In this document: positions 35,839 to 46,030 of the stretch, piece by piece | Position numbering within the stretch: the first letter of the stretch is position 1 | How the letters are laid out: every line of letters begins with the position of its first letter | From: Clostridium sp. UBA4548 | GTDB lineage: Bacteria > Bacillota > Clostridia > Clostridiales > Clostridiaceae | Direction: 5' to 3' | Assembly: GCF_002387895.1 (NCBI RefSeq) | Contig: NZ_DGLI01000013.1 | Coordinates: 58,220-122,219, forward strand | Length of the DNA: 64,000 bases | Notes under the pieces: model-generated | What the model was told of the DNA's origin: nothing | The model's input: only the letters and a program-made list of their open reading frames with translations | Database searches by the model: none | Made by a program: the position numbers and the translations under genes

Positions 35839-36642
35839 ATGGAGAAAATCAATATTTTAGGTACAGGCTGTGCCATGGTAACTAAATGCTACAATACTTG
35901 TTTTACACTAAGCAATGGAGAGGAACATTTCTTAGTAGATACAGGTGGAGGAAACACCATACTGACTAATTTGGAAAAGCTAAATATACCTATAATTAAA
36001 ATTCATCATGTTTTTATATCTCATAGACATAATGATCATATTACAGGAATTATATGGATTATTAGAGCTGTTGCTCAACAAATTATTAATGGAAAATATG
36101 AAGAAAATTTGAAGGTTTACTGTCATAAGGAAAATATTGAAGCTATCAGAATCCTTTCTAGCTTACTTTTAGATAAGAAATTCACTAACTACATTGATAA
36201 TAAAATTCTATTTGTAGAAATAGATCATGCTCATAAAGAAAAGATATTAACTTGGGATATTGAATTTTTCAATATTGGAAGTACAAAACAATTGCAATTT
36301 GGATTTACAACTATATTAAACAATAAGAAAAAAATTACCTTCCTAGGGGACGAGCCTTATAGAGAAGTATTATTTGACTATGCAAATCAAGCAGACTACT
36401 TACTTCATGAAGCCTTTTGCTTGTACTCCCAAAGAGAGGTATTCAAACCCTATGATAAACATCATGTCACAGTAAAAGAGGCCTGTGAAAATGCAGCTAG
36501 GCTAAAAGTTAAAAATCTAATAATGTATCATACTGAAGATAAGAATATAGCAGAGAGAAAAAAATTATACACAGAAGAAGGAAGAGAATATTTCATGGGA
36601 AATATTTTAGTTCCTGATGACTTAGAAGTAATTAATTTATAA
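35839..36642 (+). CDS. MBL-fold metallohydrolase (RNase Z-like)
   Basis: 267 residues. The zinc motif SHRHNDHITG near residue 61 and later acids/histidines in LGDEPY and YDKHHVTVKEA fit the beta-lactamase fold; the pattern is closest to RNase Z/arylsulfatase-like members, but the flexible arm of RNase Z is not obvious. The ATG at 35839 follows GGAGG; the TTG at 35827 is rejected. Substrate unknown. Confidence 0.85.
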   Translation: MEKINILGTGCAMVTKCYNTCFTLSNGEEHFLVDTGGGNTILTNLEKLNIPIIKIHHVFISHRHNDHITGIIWIIRAVAQQIINGKYEENLKVYCHKENIEAIRILSSLLLDKKFTNYIDNKILFVEIDHAHKEKILTWDIEFFNIGSTKQLQFGFTTILNNKKKITFLGDEPYREVLFDYANQADYLLHEAFCLYSQREVFKPYDKHHVTVKEACENAARLKVKNLIMYHTEDKNIAERKKLYTEEGREYFMGNILVPDDLEVINL

Positions 36643-36917
36643 ATAACTACTTTTTAATAAAAAGTTAATAAAGTAAAGTTTAGAATAAAAAACAATTTTA
36701 TTGCTTTTCACAGTAAGAAATATTCTAATAGGACAATTCACATAGCTTTTGTTTTAGGGATACTGCTTTATAATTATGATGATAAGGTGAATTATAATTT
36801 ATAAAATTGAAAAATATAGTGTTGGAAAAATTTGAATTTATTTAACAAAAGTAATATACTTATCTAAGAATTAACAATGTTATAATAATTAACATTAGTA
36901 CATAGGGAGATGAGTTT

Positions 36918-37664
36918 TTGAGTAGTTTTATCACATTAATGTACCATGAAATTATAAAAAAGGAAGATTTTACACCTACAGTTAATCAGGGGATTTGTGT
37001 AAGCGATAACTATGTAGATAAATTGCCTACACCTTTATTTTGCTTTCTAGATGAGTTTGAAAAGCAAATGAAGTATTTATACGAAAATGGCTATAAAACC
37101 TTAACACTTAAAGAGGTGAAGGACTTTTATTATGAAGGAAAGACATTACCTGAAAAGGCTGTACTTTTAACCTTTGATGATTTATTTAAATCTGTATATA
37201 TTTATGCCTACCCAATACTTAAGAAGTATTGTTTTCATGCAGTTGGCTTTATGGTTAAGAATTGGCTTTTTTCAGAGCCACAAGAATATAGTGTTGAGAA
37301 ATCTGTTACTATGAGCCTTAAGGAAGTAGAAGAAATTAGTAATGTTTTTGAATTTGCAAATCATACAGCAAGCTTACATAAAAGAGGAAAAGATTATACA
37401 GAAGTTCAGATTGCAGAGAAAGCCCTTCTTTACAAAGACTTAATGGCATGTGAGGAGGTTGTAAACACTAAAGGCGTTTTTGCATATCCTTTTGGAGGAT
37501 ACAATCAGGGCGTTATAGATAATTTAAAGGAATGGGGATATTTATTGGGCTTTACTTCTGAGCCAGGAAAAAACACCGCTAAAACAAATCCAATGGAACT
37601 TCACAGATATGGTGTTTTTATAAACTATGATATAGATAAGTTCATAGAAATGTTTAATAGTTAA
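36918..37664 (+). CDS. Polysaccharide deacetylase family protein
   Basis: 248 residues with a TTG start behind GGGAGATGAG. The NodB motifs are LTFDDLFKS near residue 83 (usual TFDDG), ANHTASLH near 150, and FAYPFGGYNQ near 195. The G of TFDDG is replaced by L here. No signal peptide or membrane anchor is visible, which is unusual for a wall-modifying enzyme. Substrate unknown. Confidence 0.85.
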   Translation: MSSFITLMYHEIIKKEDFTPTVNQGICVSDNYVDKLPTPLFCFLDEFEKQMKYLYENGYKTLTLKEVKDFYYEGKTLPEKAVLLTFDDLFKSVYIYAYPILKKYCFHAVGFMVKNWLFSEPQEYSVEKSVTMSLKEVEEISNVFEFANHTASLHKRGKDYTEVQIAEKALLYKDLMACEEVVNTKGVFAYPFGGYNQGVIDNLKEWGYLLGFTSEPGKNTAKTNPMELHRYGVFINYDIDKFIEMFNS

Positions 37665-37766
37665 GTGATATGAAAAATTGGGGCAATTTAACATATAGAT
37701 AAGTTGAATTCCTTAAGATTTGATTATATTGCTTTAATATATTTTAAATAACAATGGAGGAATAAC

Positions 37767-38696
37767 ATGAAAAAAATATTATCAATATTTACATCAGTTA
37801 TAATACTAACTACTAGCTTAGGTTTTGCAGGTTGCCAAAGTAAGCCAAAACAAACAGAGCCAATAAAATTTGGACTTCTTCCAGCAGAATCTGCTATACC
37901 TTTTATAGTAGCTAAGGAGCAAGGTTTTTTTGAAAAGGAAGGATTAAACGTAGAGCTAACTATGTTCAACTCACCTAATGATAGAAACGCAGCAATTCAG
38001 GGGAAACTATTAGATGGTACAATAGCAGATGTTATGACTGCTTTGAGCCTTAATGACGGTGGCTTTAAAATGAAAATTACTTCGGATATAAATGAAGATT
38101 TCAAACTATTAACTTCACCAAACTCTGGAATAGATACTTTTCAAAAACTAGATAAAAAAGATGTATCCTTAGTTCCAAACTTTGTTTTGGAATATATTAT
38201 GGATAAGATGGCAGAAAAAAACAATATAACTTATTCAGTTGTAAATATACCTTCAATTCCTGCCAGATTCGAAGCAATTCTAGCAGATAAGATCAGTGGG
38301 GTTGTATTTACAGAGCCACAAGCTACTCAGTTAAAAGAAAAAGGAGCTAAGGTATTAGCTTCTTCTAAAGAATACAATATAAAAGCAGGGGCAGTAATTT
38401 TTGATGAGAATACTATAAAAAATAATGCTGAAGGGGTAAAAGCTTTCTATAGAGCTTATAATAAAGCTGTAGAACTAATTAATACAGAAAGCGTAGAGAC
38501 CTATGGAAGTTATTTAAATAAATATACTTTCTCAGATACTATTAAGAATTACTTAGGTAGTGGAGCAAAATATGAAAAGGCTGGAGCAATACCAAAAGAA
38601 ACCTTTGAAGATGTATTAAAATGGACTAAGACAAAAAATACTGTGAAAAATGATTATAAATATGAGGATATAGGAAATTTCAATTTTATTAAATAA
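37767..38696 (+). CDS. ABC transporter substrate-binding lipoprotein (SsuA/THI5-like)
   Basis: 309 residues. A lipoprotein signal ends in LGFAGC (Cys near residue 23). The mature part begins PIKFGLLPAESAIPFIVA, typical of the NMT1/THI5/SsuA group that binds sulfonates, nitrate or thiamine precursors. ATPase and permease genes follow, after a terminator at 38791 that probably raises the binding-protein dose. pncB lies just beyond the permease. Confidence 0.9.
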   Translation: MKKILSIFTSVIILTTSLGFAGCQSKPKQTEPIKFGLLPAESAIPFIVAKEQGFFEKEGLNVELTMFNSPNDRNAAIQGKLLDGTIADVMTALSLNDGGFKMKITSDINEDFKLLTSPNSGIDTFQKLDKKDVSLVPNFVLEYIMDKMAEKNNITYSVVNIPSIPARFEAILADKISGVVFTEPQATQLKEKGAKVLASSKEYNIKAGAVIFDENTIKNNAEGVKAFYRAYNKAVELINTESVETYGSYLNKYTFSDTIKNYLGSGAKYEKAGAIPKETFEDVLKWTKTKNTVKNDYKYEDIGNFNFIK

Positions 38697-38790
38697 GATA
38701 AAATATTTAGTATTTTTATAATGTGTATTTAATACATAGAGATTATAAAGAATAATTAATACATTAACTAGCTAGTAAGCTAAATAGTAT

Positions 38791-38815
38791 AAAAACGCCC
38801 TTTGGGGTGTTTTTT
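38791..38815 (+). terminator. Internal attenuating terminator
   Basis: AAAAACGCCC / GGGGTGTTTTT stem with TTT loop and a T6 run, between the binding-protein gene and the ATPase gene of one transporter. Confidence 0.85.
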
Positions 38816-38834
38816 ACTCTAAAGAGGTGGAGTT

Positions 38835-39560
38835 ATGATTCATGTTAAGAATTTGTGCTTAAATTATGGAGAAAAATTAGTGTTAGATAATATTGAACTG
38901 AACATAGAAAAAAATTCAACTTGTGCTATTATCGGACCTTCTGGCTGCGGAAAAACTTCTTTATTATACATATTAGCTGGTCTTATAAAAGAAAGTAGTG
39001 GAGAAGTACTAATAGACAATAAATTCTTGCAGGGAACAAGGCAAGAAACAGGAGTTATACTTCAGGATTTGGGATTGCTACCTTGGAAAAATGCGTGGAA
39101 TAATATAGCCCTTGGACTTAAGGTAAGAAAGATAGATAAAAACTTAATTAAGAATAAAGTGGAGAACATGCTAAAAGAGTTATCCATAACACAGCATAAG
39201 AATAAGTATCCTCATGAACTTAGTGGAGGAGAAAAGCAACGGGTAGCAATTGGAAGAACCTTAGTTTTAAATCCAGATTTATTGCTATGCGATGAAGCAA
39301 CTTCAGCTTTAGATGAAATTACAAAGGAGCAATTACAAAATTTAATATTAGAATTATACAAAAATCATCCAATGACCTTAATATTAGTAACTCATAGCAT
39401 TGAGGAAGCTGTATTTTTAGGACAAAAAATAATTGTAATGGAAAACACTAAAATTAAAAAGGTTATTCATAATCCTTACTTTGGACAAAGTGATATAAGA
39501 GAGAAAGATAGTTATTATAATATTTGTAGGGAGGTACGGAAATGGTTATACCAAAAATAA
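38835..39560 (+). CDS. ABC transporter ATP-binding protein (SsuB/TauB-like)
   Basis: 241 residues with Walker A GPSGCGKTSLL near residue 36, Q-loop VILQDLGLLPWKNAW near 79, signature LSGGEKQRVAIGR near 130, and Walker B LLLCDEATSALD near 153. The LLPWKNAW after the Q-loop is typical of the nitrate/sulfonate group. It overlaps the permease by 19 bases. Confidence 0.95.
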   Translation: MIHVKNLCLNYGEKLVLDNIELNIEKNSTCAIIGPSGCGKTSLLYILAGLIKESSGEVLIDNKFLQGTRQETGVILQDLGLLPWKNAWNNIALGLKVRKIDKNLIKNKVENMLKELSITQHKNKYPHELSGGEKQRVAIGRTLVLNPDLLLCDEATSALDEITKEQLQNLILELYKNHPMTLILVTHSIEEAVFLGQKIIVMENTKIKKVIHNPYFGQSDIREKDSYYNICREVRKWLYQK

Positions 39561-40306
39561 CACCTTTAAAAACTATATTTAAAAATAAAACTTTACAGGG
39601 AAGTATAGTCATACTTTTATTTTGGTATATAGCTCACTTATTAATTAACTCCTCCATAATACCATCACCCTTTATAACTATAGTAACTTTTTTCAAGCTG
39701 CTAAGAAAAGACTTAATATTACACTTACTCTTTAGTTTTTATAGAATTATATTAGCATTGCTAATTTCACTTGTCATTGCAATACCAATAGGAATTGCAA
39801 TGGGCCTTAGCAAAAGGATAGATGGCATATGCTCCCCAATAACCTATATACTTTATCCTATACCAAAAATAGCCTTTCTTCCTGTGTTTCTAATACTCTT
39901 TGGATTTGGGGATGTGCCAAAGGTTATACTTATTGTCACAATAATTGTATTTCAAATACAAATTGCAGTAAGAGATGGAATTAAGGAAATACCAAGGGGG
40001 CTATTTAATTCTATGGAAACCTTAGGACTTTCCACAAGAGAAAAATACATACATTTAATAATTCCTGCCATATTACCAAAACTATTTTCCTCACTAAGAA
40101 TAACTATTGGGATTAGCATTTCTGTATTATTTTTTAGTGAAAACTTTGCAACAGTATACGGAATTGGATACTTCATAATGAATTCCTTTACCATAATTCA
40201 TTATGAAGAAATGTTTGCTGGGATATTAGCCTTGAGCATTATGGGGTTAGTAATTTTTAAATCCATTGATTTGTTAGAAAAGAAATTTTGTCCTTGGATA
40301 AATTAA
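39542..40306 (+). CDS. ABC transporter permease (SsuC/TauC-like)
   Basis: 254 residues with about six transmembrane helices. The coupling-loop block ETLGLSTREKYIHLIIPAIL near residue 160 matches the EAA motif of nitrate/sulfonate-type permeases. Its ATG lies in the end of the ATPase gene. pncB follows after 74 bases without an obvious terminator. Confidence 0.94.
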   Translation: MVIPKITPLKTIFKNKTLQGSIVILLFWYIAHLLINSSIIPSPFITIVTFFKLLRKDLILHLLFSFYRIILALLISLVIAIPIGIAMGLSKRIDGICSPITYILYPIPKIAFLPVFLILFGFGDVPKVILIVTIIVFQIQIAVRDGIKEIPRGLFNSMETLGLSTREKYIHLIIPAILPKLFSSLRITIGISISVLFFSENFATVYGIGYFIMNSFTIIHYEEMFAGILALSIMGLVIFKSIDLLEKKFCPWIN

Positions 40307-40380
40307 TGAAATATTAACCAAGAACAAAGGTAATACTAGAGGTATATTAAGAAATTGTTAGGCAAAAGGATGTGGCGCAA

Positions 40381-41841
40381 ATGAATAAATTTTTTAATGA
40401 CCCTAGAAATTTAACCATGCTTATGGATTATTATCAATTGACTATGAGTAATGGATATTTAAGCCATGGCTTTAAGGATACAACGGTGTACTTTGATATG
40501 TTCTTTAGAAAAGTTCCTGATAAAGGAGGCTTTGCAATAGCATGCGGTCTAGAAGCTGTGGTTGATTACATTAAAAGTTTAAAGTTTGAAGAAAGTGATA
40601 TAGAGTTTTTAAAAGCTAAAGGGATTTTTAGTAAAGACTTTTTAGATTATTTAAGAAACTTTAAGTTTACTTGTGATATTTGGGCAGTACCAGAAGGTAC
40701 AGTAGTTTTTCCAAATGAACCAATTCTTACAGTGTGTGGACCAATATTAGAAGCACAGCTCATAGAAACTATGATTTTATTAACTATAAACCATCAAAGC
40801 CTAATTGCTACTAAAACTAGTAGGATTGTGAGAGCAGCCCAAGGAAGAAATGTAATGGAATTTGGCTCAAGGCGAGCTCAAGGTTACGACGGTGCAATTT
40901 ATGGAGCCAGAGCAGCCTACATTGCTGGAGCTATAGGCAGTTCCAATGTTTATACAGATATGGAAATGGGTATTCCAGCTATAGGCACTATGGCACATTC
41001 TTGGGTACAGCTTTTTGGGGATGAGTATGAAGCTTTTAAAGCTTATGCTAAAATCTATCCAGATAACTGCACTCTTTTAGTAGACACTTACAATGTACTT
41101 AAAAGTGGGATTCCCAATGCAATAAGGGTTGCAAAAGAAGTTTTAGAACCACTAGGAAAAAGGCTAAAAGGTATTAGATTAGATAGTGGAGATATGGCTT
41201 ATCTTTCTAAGGAATGTAGAAGAGTTTTAGATAAAGAAGGGCTTTGGGATTGCAAAATCGTTGCATCTAACAGTTTGGATGAGTTTATAATTAAGGATTT
41301 AATTTCTCAAGGAGCTTATATAGATACCTTTGGAGTAGGCGAAAGACTAATCACCTCTAAAAGCGAGCCTGTTTTTGGAGGAGTTTATAAATTAGTGGCT
41401 GTAAAAGAAGGAGAAGAAATAGTTCCAAGAATTAAACTATCTGAAAATGTGGAAAAGGTTACAAATCCCCACTATAAAGGGTTGTGGAGACTTTATGAAA
41501 AAGAAAGTGGCAAAGCTATAGCAGATATTTTAACAATTCATCATGAAGTAATTGATGAAACAAAGCCCTACGTCTTATTTGACCCTGTTTTTACTTGGAA
41601 AAAGAAGATTGTAGAGAATTTTAAAGCAAGAAGGTTGCAAGTTAAGATCTTTGAAAAAGGTGAGCTTGTATATAATTTACCTAAAATAGAGGAAATAAAA
41701 AATTACTGTAGAGAAGAAGTTAACTCTCTTTGGGATGAATTAAAAAGATTTGAATACCCTCATAAGTATTATGTAGATTTATCCGAAGAACTTTGGAATA
41801 TAAAGAATAGCTTAATTGAAGAGTATAAAGATAGAATATAA
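40381..41841 (+). CDS. pncB: Nicotinate phosphoribosyltransferase
   Basis: 486 residues. It makes nicotinate mononucleotide from nicotinate, PRPP and ATP. Family blocks are TMLMDYYQLTMSNGY near residue 15, EFGSRRAQGYDGA near 160, and RLDSGDMAYLS near 265. The ATG at 40381 has AAAAGGA ten bases upstream and is preferred over the GTG at 40372. It is separate from the NAD-salvage operon at 59-64 kb and may be cotranscribed with the ABC importer before it. Confidence 0.95.
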   Translation: MNKFFNDPRNLTMLMDYYQLTMSNGYLSHGFKDTTVYFDMFFRKVPDKGGFAIACGLEAVVDYIKSLKFEESDIEFLKAKGIFSKDFLDYLRNFKFTCDIWAVPEGTVVFPNEPILTVCGPILEAQLIETMILLTINHQSLIATKTSRIVRAAQGRNVMEFGSRRAQGYDGAIYGARAAYIAGAIGSSNVYTDMEMGIPAIGTMAHSWVQLFGDEYEAFKAYAKIYPDNCTLLVDTYNVLKSGIPNAIRVAKEVLEPLGKRLKGIRLDSGDMAYLSKECRRVLDKEGLWDCKIVASNSLDEFIIKDLISQGAYIDTFGVGERLITSKSEPVFGGVYKLVAVKEGEEIVPRIKLSENVEKVTNPHYKGLWRLYEKESGKAIADILTIHHEVIDETKPYVLFDPVFTWKKKIVENFKARRLQVKIFEKGELVYNLPKIEEIKNYCREEVNSLWDELKRFEYPHKYYVDLSEELWNIKNSLIEEYKDRI

Positions 41842-41982
41842 TAGGCTTAAATAGGAACAATATTTAGTGTAGCCTACTTACTTTTTAAGAGAGCCTTAAG
41901 AGTAAGGGAAAAGTTTGAGGTAAAAGGTCTTAGTGACTTTGATTTTCATAAAACATTTAAAAGTTAATATTAATATTCAAAA

Positions 41983-42017
41983 AGTATATAAGTTAATTGC
42001 TTATATACTTTTTTTTA
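41983..42017 (+). terminator. Rho-independent terminator
   Basis: AGTATATAAG / CTTATATACT stem followed by T8; ends the pncB unit. The remaining intergenic bases 41842-42199 hold no gene. Confidence 0.88.
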
Positions 42018-42199
42018 CAGTATAAAAGTGGTATAATTTAACTTCGACCAATTTTCTTGTGATTTTTTAAAGAATAAATATGAGATGGTTTCTTAATGAA
42101 AAACTAAGAAGGCTAAACAAGCTAAACTTTAGCAATAAGCTTTTAAAGAAAAGTAGGTTTTTTGTTATTAAAACTGATAATTAGATTGGAGGGGATAAT

Positions 42200-43174
42200 A
42201 TGATTGAAATGAAGGGCATATCAAAATCTTATAAGGTAGCTAAGCGGAACCCAGGACTGAAAAAAGCAGTAAAGGCATTATTCTCTAGAGAGTACGAAGA
42301 AGTAAAGGCCTTAGACAATGTTTCTTTTACCATTAAAGAAGGGGAAATGGTGGGATATATTGGTCCAAATGGTGCAGGGAAAAGTACCACTATTAAGATA
42401 ATGAGTGGTATTTTATATCCAGATAAAGGTGAATGCAGGATAAATGGAAAAACTCCATGGAAAGATAGAGTTAGTCATGTAAGGGACATTGGAGTAGTTT
42501 TCGGGCAACGATCTCAACTTTGGTGGGATGTGCCAGTAGGAGATTCCTTTGAACTCTTAAAAGATATTTATAGAATACCAGAAGATAAATTTAAAAAGAA
42601 TTCCTCCATGCTTTGTGAAATGTTAAATATAAAAGATATAATAAAAGTTCCTACAAGACAGCTGAGTCTTGGACAAAGGATGAGATGTGAAATTGCAGCT
42701 TCTCTTTTACATAGTCCTAAAATTTTATTTTTAGACGAACCCACCATAGGTCTTGATGCAGTATCAAAAATTGCAGTGAGAGACTTTATAAAAAACATCA
42801 ATAGAGAAAATAAAACCACAGTAATTTTAACCACTCATGATACCCAAGACATCGAAGCACTAACAAAAAGAATTATCCTTATTGGCAAAGGTAAGGTTCT
42901 ATTAGATGGAAATATAGAAGATTTAAAGCAAAAATTCAATCAAAAAAGAACAATTACAGTTGATTACCTAGGAAATATAAGTAATTTGCCACAAGGTTTA
43001 GAGTTTGTAGAGAGGTATTCATCTCGTGCAGTAATTTCAGTAGATAGTTCTAGAATATCAGTGTCTTCAGCTATAAGTTATCTTGCCTCTCAAGTAGAGG
43101 TATTAGATTTTAGTGTAAACTCTGTAACAGTAGATGATGTGGTAGTGGGACTTTATAAGGAGTATAAGATATGA
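42200..43174 (+). CDS. ABC-2 transporter ATP-binding protein (COG4586 type)
   Basis: 324 residues with Walker A GPNGAGKSTTIK near residue 58, signature LSLGQRMRCEIA near 156, and Walker B ILFLDEPTIGLD near 177. The N-terminal AVKALFSREYEEVKALDNVS insertion before the core is typical of the COG4586 group, which drives a two-permease exporter of unknown cargo. GGAGGGG precedes the ATG; its end overlaps the next gene by 4 bases. Confidence 0.94.
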   Translation: MIEMKGISKSYKVAKRNPGLKKAVKALFSREYEEVKALDNVSFTIKEGEMVGYIGPNGAGKSTTIKIMSGILYPDKGECRINGKTPWKDRVSHVRDIGVVFGQRSQLWWDVPVGDSFELLKDIYRIPEDKFKKNSSMLCEMLNIKDIIKVPTRQLSLGQRMRCEIAASLLHSPKILFLDEPTIGLDAVSKIAVRDFIKNINRENKTTVILTTHDTQDIEALTKRIILIGKGKVLLDGNIEDLKQKFNQKRTITVDYLGNISNLPQGLEFVERYSSRAVISVDSSRISVSSAISYLASQVEVLDFSVNSVTVDDVVVGLYKEYKI

Positions 43175-43974
43175 AATCATATATTTCTTATTTTAAAATC
43201 AGATTTATACAAGGGCTTCAGTATAGGGCAGCAGCTTATGCAGGGATTGCTACTCAATTCGCTTGGGGATTTATGTATATAATGCTCTATGAAACTTTTT
43301 ACAGTAGTAATCCACAAATGGCTCCTATGGAGTTTTCACAACTTGCTAGTTACATTTGGCTACAACAAGCTTTTTTAGCACTTTTTATGACTTGGTTTTT
43401 AGATAATGAAATATTTCAGCTTATTAGTAGTGGTAATGTTTCTTACGAGTTATGCAGACCTTTAGATATTTATAATTTGTGGTTTGCAAAAAGTTGTGCC
43501 ACAAGGCTTTCAAAAACCCTTTTAAGATGCTTTCCTATACTTATCATTGCTTATTTTTTACCAACACCCTATAAATTTAACTTACCAAGTTCAATGAATG
43601 CTGCAGCACTATTTTTACTTGCTATGTTTTGCGCATTTATAGTGGTGGTAGCTTACTGTATACTAGTTTATATTCTTACCTTTTACACCATATCTCCAAT
43701 GGGAGTTAGGCTTGCAATGGTTATGACTGCAGATTTTCTGTCTGGAGGACTGGTACCTCTACCTTTTCTTCCAGAATGGCTTACTAAATATATTTATCTT
43801 TCACCCTTTGCAGCTATGCAAAATGTGCCTTTTAGAATTTATAGTGGAAACTTAAGTGGATATGGGGCTCTAGAGGCAATAGCACTGCAAGGAATTTGGG
43901 CAGTGATTTTAATTCTCTTTGGTAAGTTTTTATTATCAAAAACCATAAAGACTGTCATAGTGCAAGGAGGTTAG
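43171..43974 (+). CDS. ABC-2 transporter permease (COG4587-like)
   Basis: 267 residues with about six transmembrane helices and the family-like SYELCRPLDIYNLWFAKS block near residue 90. Start overlaps the ATPase stop by 4 bases (ATGA). Cargo unknown. Confidence 0.9.
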   Translation: MKSYISYFKIRFIQGLQYRAAAYAGIATQFAWGFMYIMLYETFYSSNPQMAPMEFSQLASYIWLQQAFLALFMTWFLDNEIFQLISSGNVSYELCRPLDIYNLWFAKSCATRLSKTLLRCFPILIIAYFLPTPYKFNLPSSMNAAALFLLAMFCAFIVVVAYCILVYILTFYTISPMGVRLAMVMTADFLSGGLVPLPFLPEWLTKYIYLSPFAAMQNVPFRIYSGNLSGYGALEAIALQGIWAVILILFGKFLLSKTIKTVIVQGG

Positions 43975-43978
43975 GAAG

Positions 43979-44761
43979 ATGAAACTTTATTTAAAATACT
44001 TTTCAATTCATTTAAAATCAGCTATACAATATAAAACCTCTTTTATCCTTACAGCCCTTGGACAGGGATTGACTACATTTTTTTCGTTTTTAAGTATGTA
44101 TTTTTTATTTAGTAGGTTTGGGAGCATAAAAGGATACTCTTTTAATGAAGTATTACTATGTTTTAGTACTATCTTCATGTCCTTTGCCTTAGCTGAGTGC
44201 TTTGGGAGAGGTTTTGATTCTTTTTCTACCATAATTTCTAATGGAGAGTTTGATCGAATAATGGTAAGACCACAAAATGAAGTACTTCAAGTTTTAGGGT
44301 CTAGAATTGAACTTTCGAGAATAGGAAGATTACTACAAGCCCTTGGCGTATTTATTTACGGAATAGCTACCAGTGGAGTAGCCTGGAATCTAGAAAAGAT
44401 ACTGACTTTAACACTGATGATTATAGGTGGTACTGTTTTATTCTTCTCACTTTTTATGATTTATGCAGGGATATGCTTTTTCACTATTGAAGGTCTTGAA
44501 TTTATGAATATCTTTACCGATGGAGGAAGAGAACTTGCCCAATACCCCTTAGATATTTACAAGAATTGGGTATTAAAGTTTTTTACCTTTGTAGTGCCCT
44601 TAGCTTTTATAAATTATTATCCATTTCTATTTTTAATAGGTAAATATGAAGATAGTAAGGTTTTATATATGTTATCTCCAATGGTAGCTTTGTTATTTAT
44701 AATACCTAGCTATATATTCTGGAGAATTGGAGTTAGAAGGTACACTTCTACGGGATCCTAA
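43979..44761 (+). CDS. ABC-2 transporter permease (COG3694-like)
   Basis: 260 residues with about six transmembrane helices; FDRIMVRPQNEVLQVLGSR near residue 91 and the C-terminal PLAFINYYPFLFLIGK are the group-typical blocks. Starts four bases after the first permease. Together with 42200 and 43171 it forms a complete exporter. Confidence 0.9.
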   Translation: MKLYLKYFSIHLKSAIQYKTSFILTALGQGLTTFFSFLSMYFLFSRFGSIKGYSFNEVLLCFSTIFMSFALAECFGRGFDSFSTIISNGEFDRIMVRPQNEVLQVLGSRIELSRIGRLLQALGVFIYGIATSGVAWNLEKILTLTLMIIGGTVLFFSLFMIYAGICFFTIEGLEFMNIFTDGGRELAQYPLDIYKNWVLKFFTFVVPLAFINYYPFLFLIGKYEDSKVLYMLSPMVALLFIIPSYIFWRIGVRRYTSTGS

Positions 44762-44954
44762 GGAAGCTTATAACATATTATTAAGGTGAGGAAAATTAAG
44801 ACTAACTTTTCTTATGTATATGAAATGATATAAAGATACTGCATAAATATCTCCAATTCTATTTTGAATTCTCTTTAATATACATTTCTTAAAATTATCT
44901 AATAATATAGATATAATATTGCAACTTATGTATAGTAAGTCTTGTTTAAAATAG

Positions 44955-44986
44955 AAAAAGCACATCGTAAAGGTGTGCTTTTTTAC
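44955..44986. terminator. Terminator between convergent genes
   Basis: AAAAAGCACA / GTGTGCTTTTT stem then T-run, between the exporter and the convergent DUF3784 gene. Confidence 0.85.
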
Positions 44987-45003
44987 TGAGAAATAAATTA
45001 TAT

Positions 45004-45699
45004 CTAATTAAACTCATTGTTTATTTTTTTGTATATGTTTAAAGTTTTAGCATCATCTTTGTAGTTAATAAATATAGTGTAAGATTTAGTGGTAATTTGA
45101 ATAAAAGGACCATCATTATTTTCCAGGAATAATACTCCTTTGTTTATGCCTTCCAATTTGTAATTTCCCTTTTGAATTTTCCCAAGACCAATACCATTAG
45201 TTTTCATTTTGATTTCAGGAATGTTATCTATAAGCTTAATTTCAGTAATAGATTCCTTTGTAATAGTTCTACCATAAGTTCCAGTGATTCTTATGGAATC
45301 ATTTGATACTTCTACATCTGAAGATTTTTTAGTAGCATAAAAAATAGGTATATTAATTGCAATCACCAATACCATAGTTACAACTAGAATAATTTTAGCA
45401 ATCTTAGCATTAGAACTATGATCATATTTTTGTGCTTTCCACACGTAATAAAAAATAACTATCAACATTAGAAATATAGAAATTAATATTGACTTGGAAG
45501 CTTGAAAAAAGTAAGCTGCTAAAGCCCCTAAAAAGTTGATAGCTGCCACTATATAACTCATTTTAGCAATAATTTTTCCTGTGTTTTCGATATCTATCTT
45601 TTGTTTTTCTTCTTTACTTGCAGTATTATATCCGCTAATTAACCAATAACATTTGTACTTGCCTATAGCTACTCCAAAGATAAAAAATATAACTGCCAT
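45004..45699 (-). CDS. DUF3784-type membrane protein
   Basis: 231 residues from the ATG. The block YWLISGYNTASKEEKQKID near residue 18 is the DUF3784 signature; three further helices follow, and the C-terminal ~100 residues look like a soluble PH-type domain. The ATG has no ribosome site, while GAGGTGAG (45723-45730) lies five bases before an in-frame ATA at 45717 that would add VIFILIF-type hydrophobic residues. A non-ATG start (ATA 45717 or ATT 45711) is therefore possible. Confidence 0.8.
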   Translation of the reverse strand: MAVIFFIFGVAIGKYKCYWLISGYNTASKEEKQKIDIENTGKIIAKMSYIVAAINFLGALAAYFFQASKSILISIFLMLIVIFYYVWKAQKYDHSSNAKIAKIILVVTMVLVIAINIPIFYATKKSSDVEVSNDSIRITGTYGRTITKESITEIKLIDNIPEIKMKTNGIGLGKIQKGNYKLEGINKGVLFLENNDGPFIQITTKSYTIFINYKDDAKTLNIYKKINNEFN

Positions 45700-45730
45700 G
45701 AATATTAAAATAAATATGACAACTCACCTC

Positions 45731-46030
45731 TTCTATAAATCATAGATAAATAATTTAGATCACATTATTTCCTTATAATACATTATATTACAAAGGCAAG
45801 TTTTGTAGGTAATAAATAATTGTTAAATTTTAACTTTAAAAAATTAGAAGTCTTTCATTAAGAATATGAATTTATCAGCAAATAAAGAGGAAATGTTTAT
45901 GTTTTTCTCATTTTAAGAACAAAGAAGGCACTTTTGAAAAACTCTCACAGTGGTGATAATAAACTTTAATGAAAGTGATTAAAGTTTATAGAGTCATCAA
46001 ATAGTAAATGACGTATTTTAAATATTATTG
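45731..46030. other. Intergenic region, no gene seen
   Basis: About 300 AT-rich bases between two minus-strand genes. No gene or strong structure was found. Confidence 0.5.
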
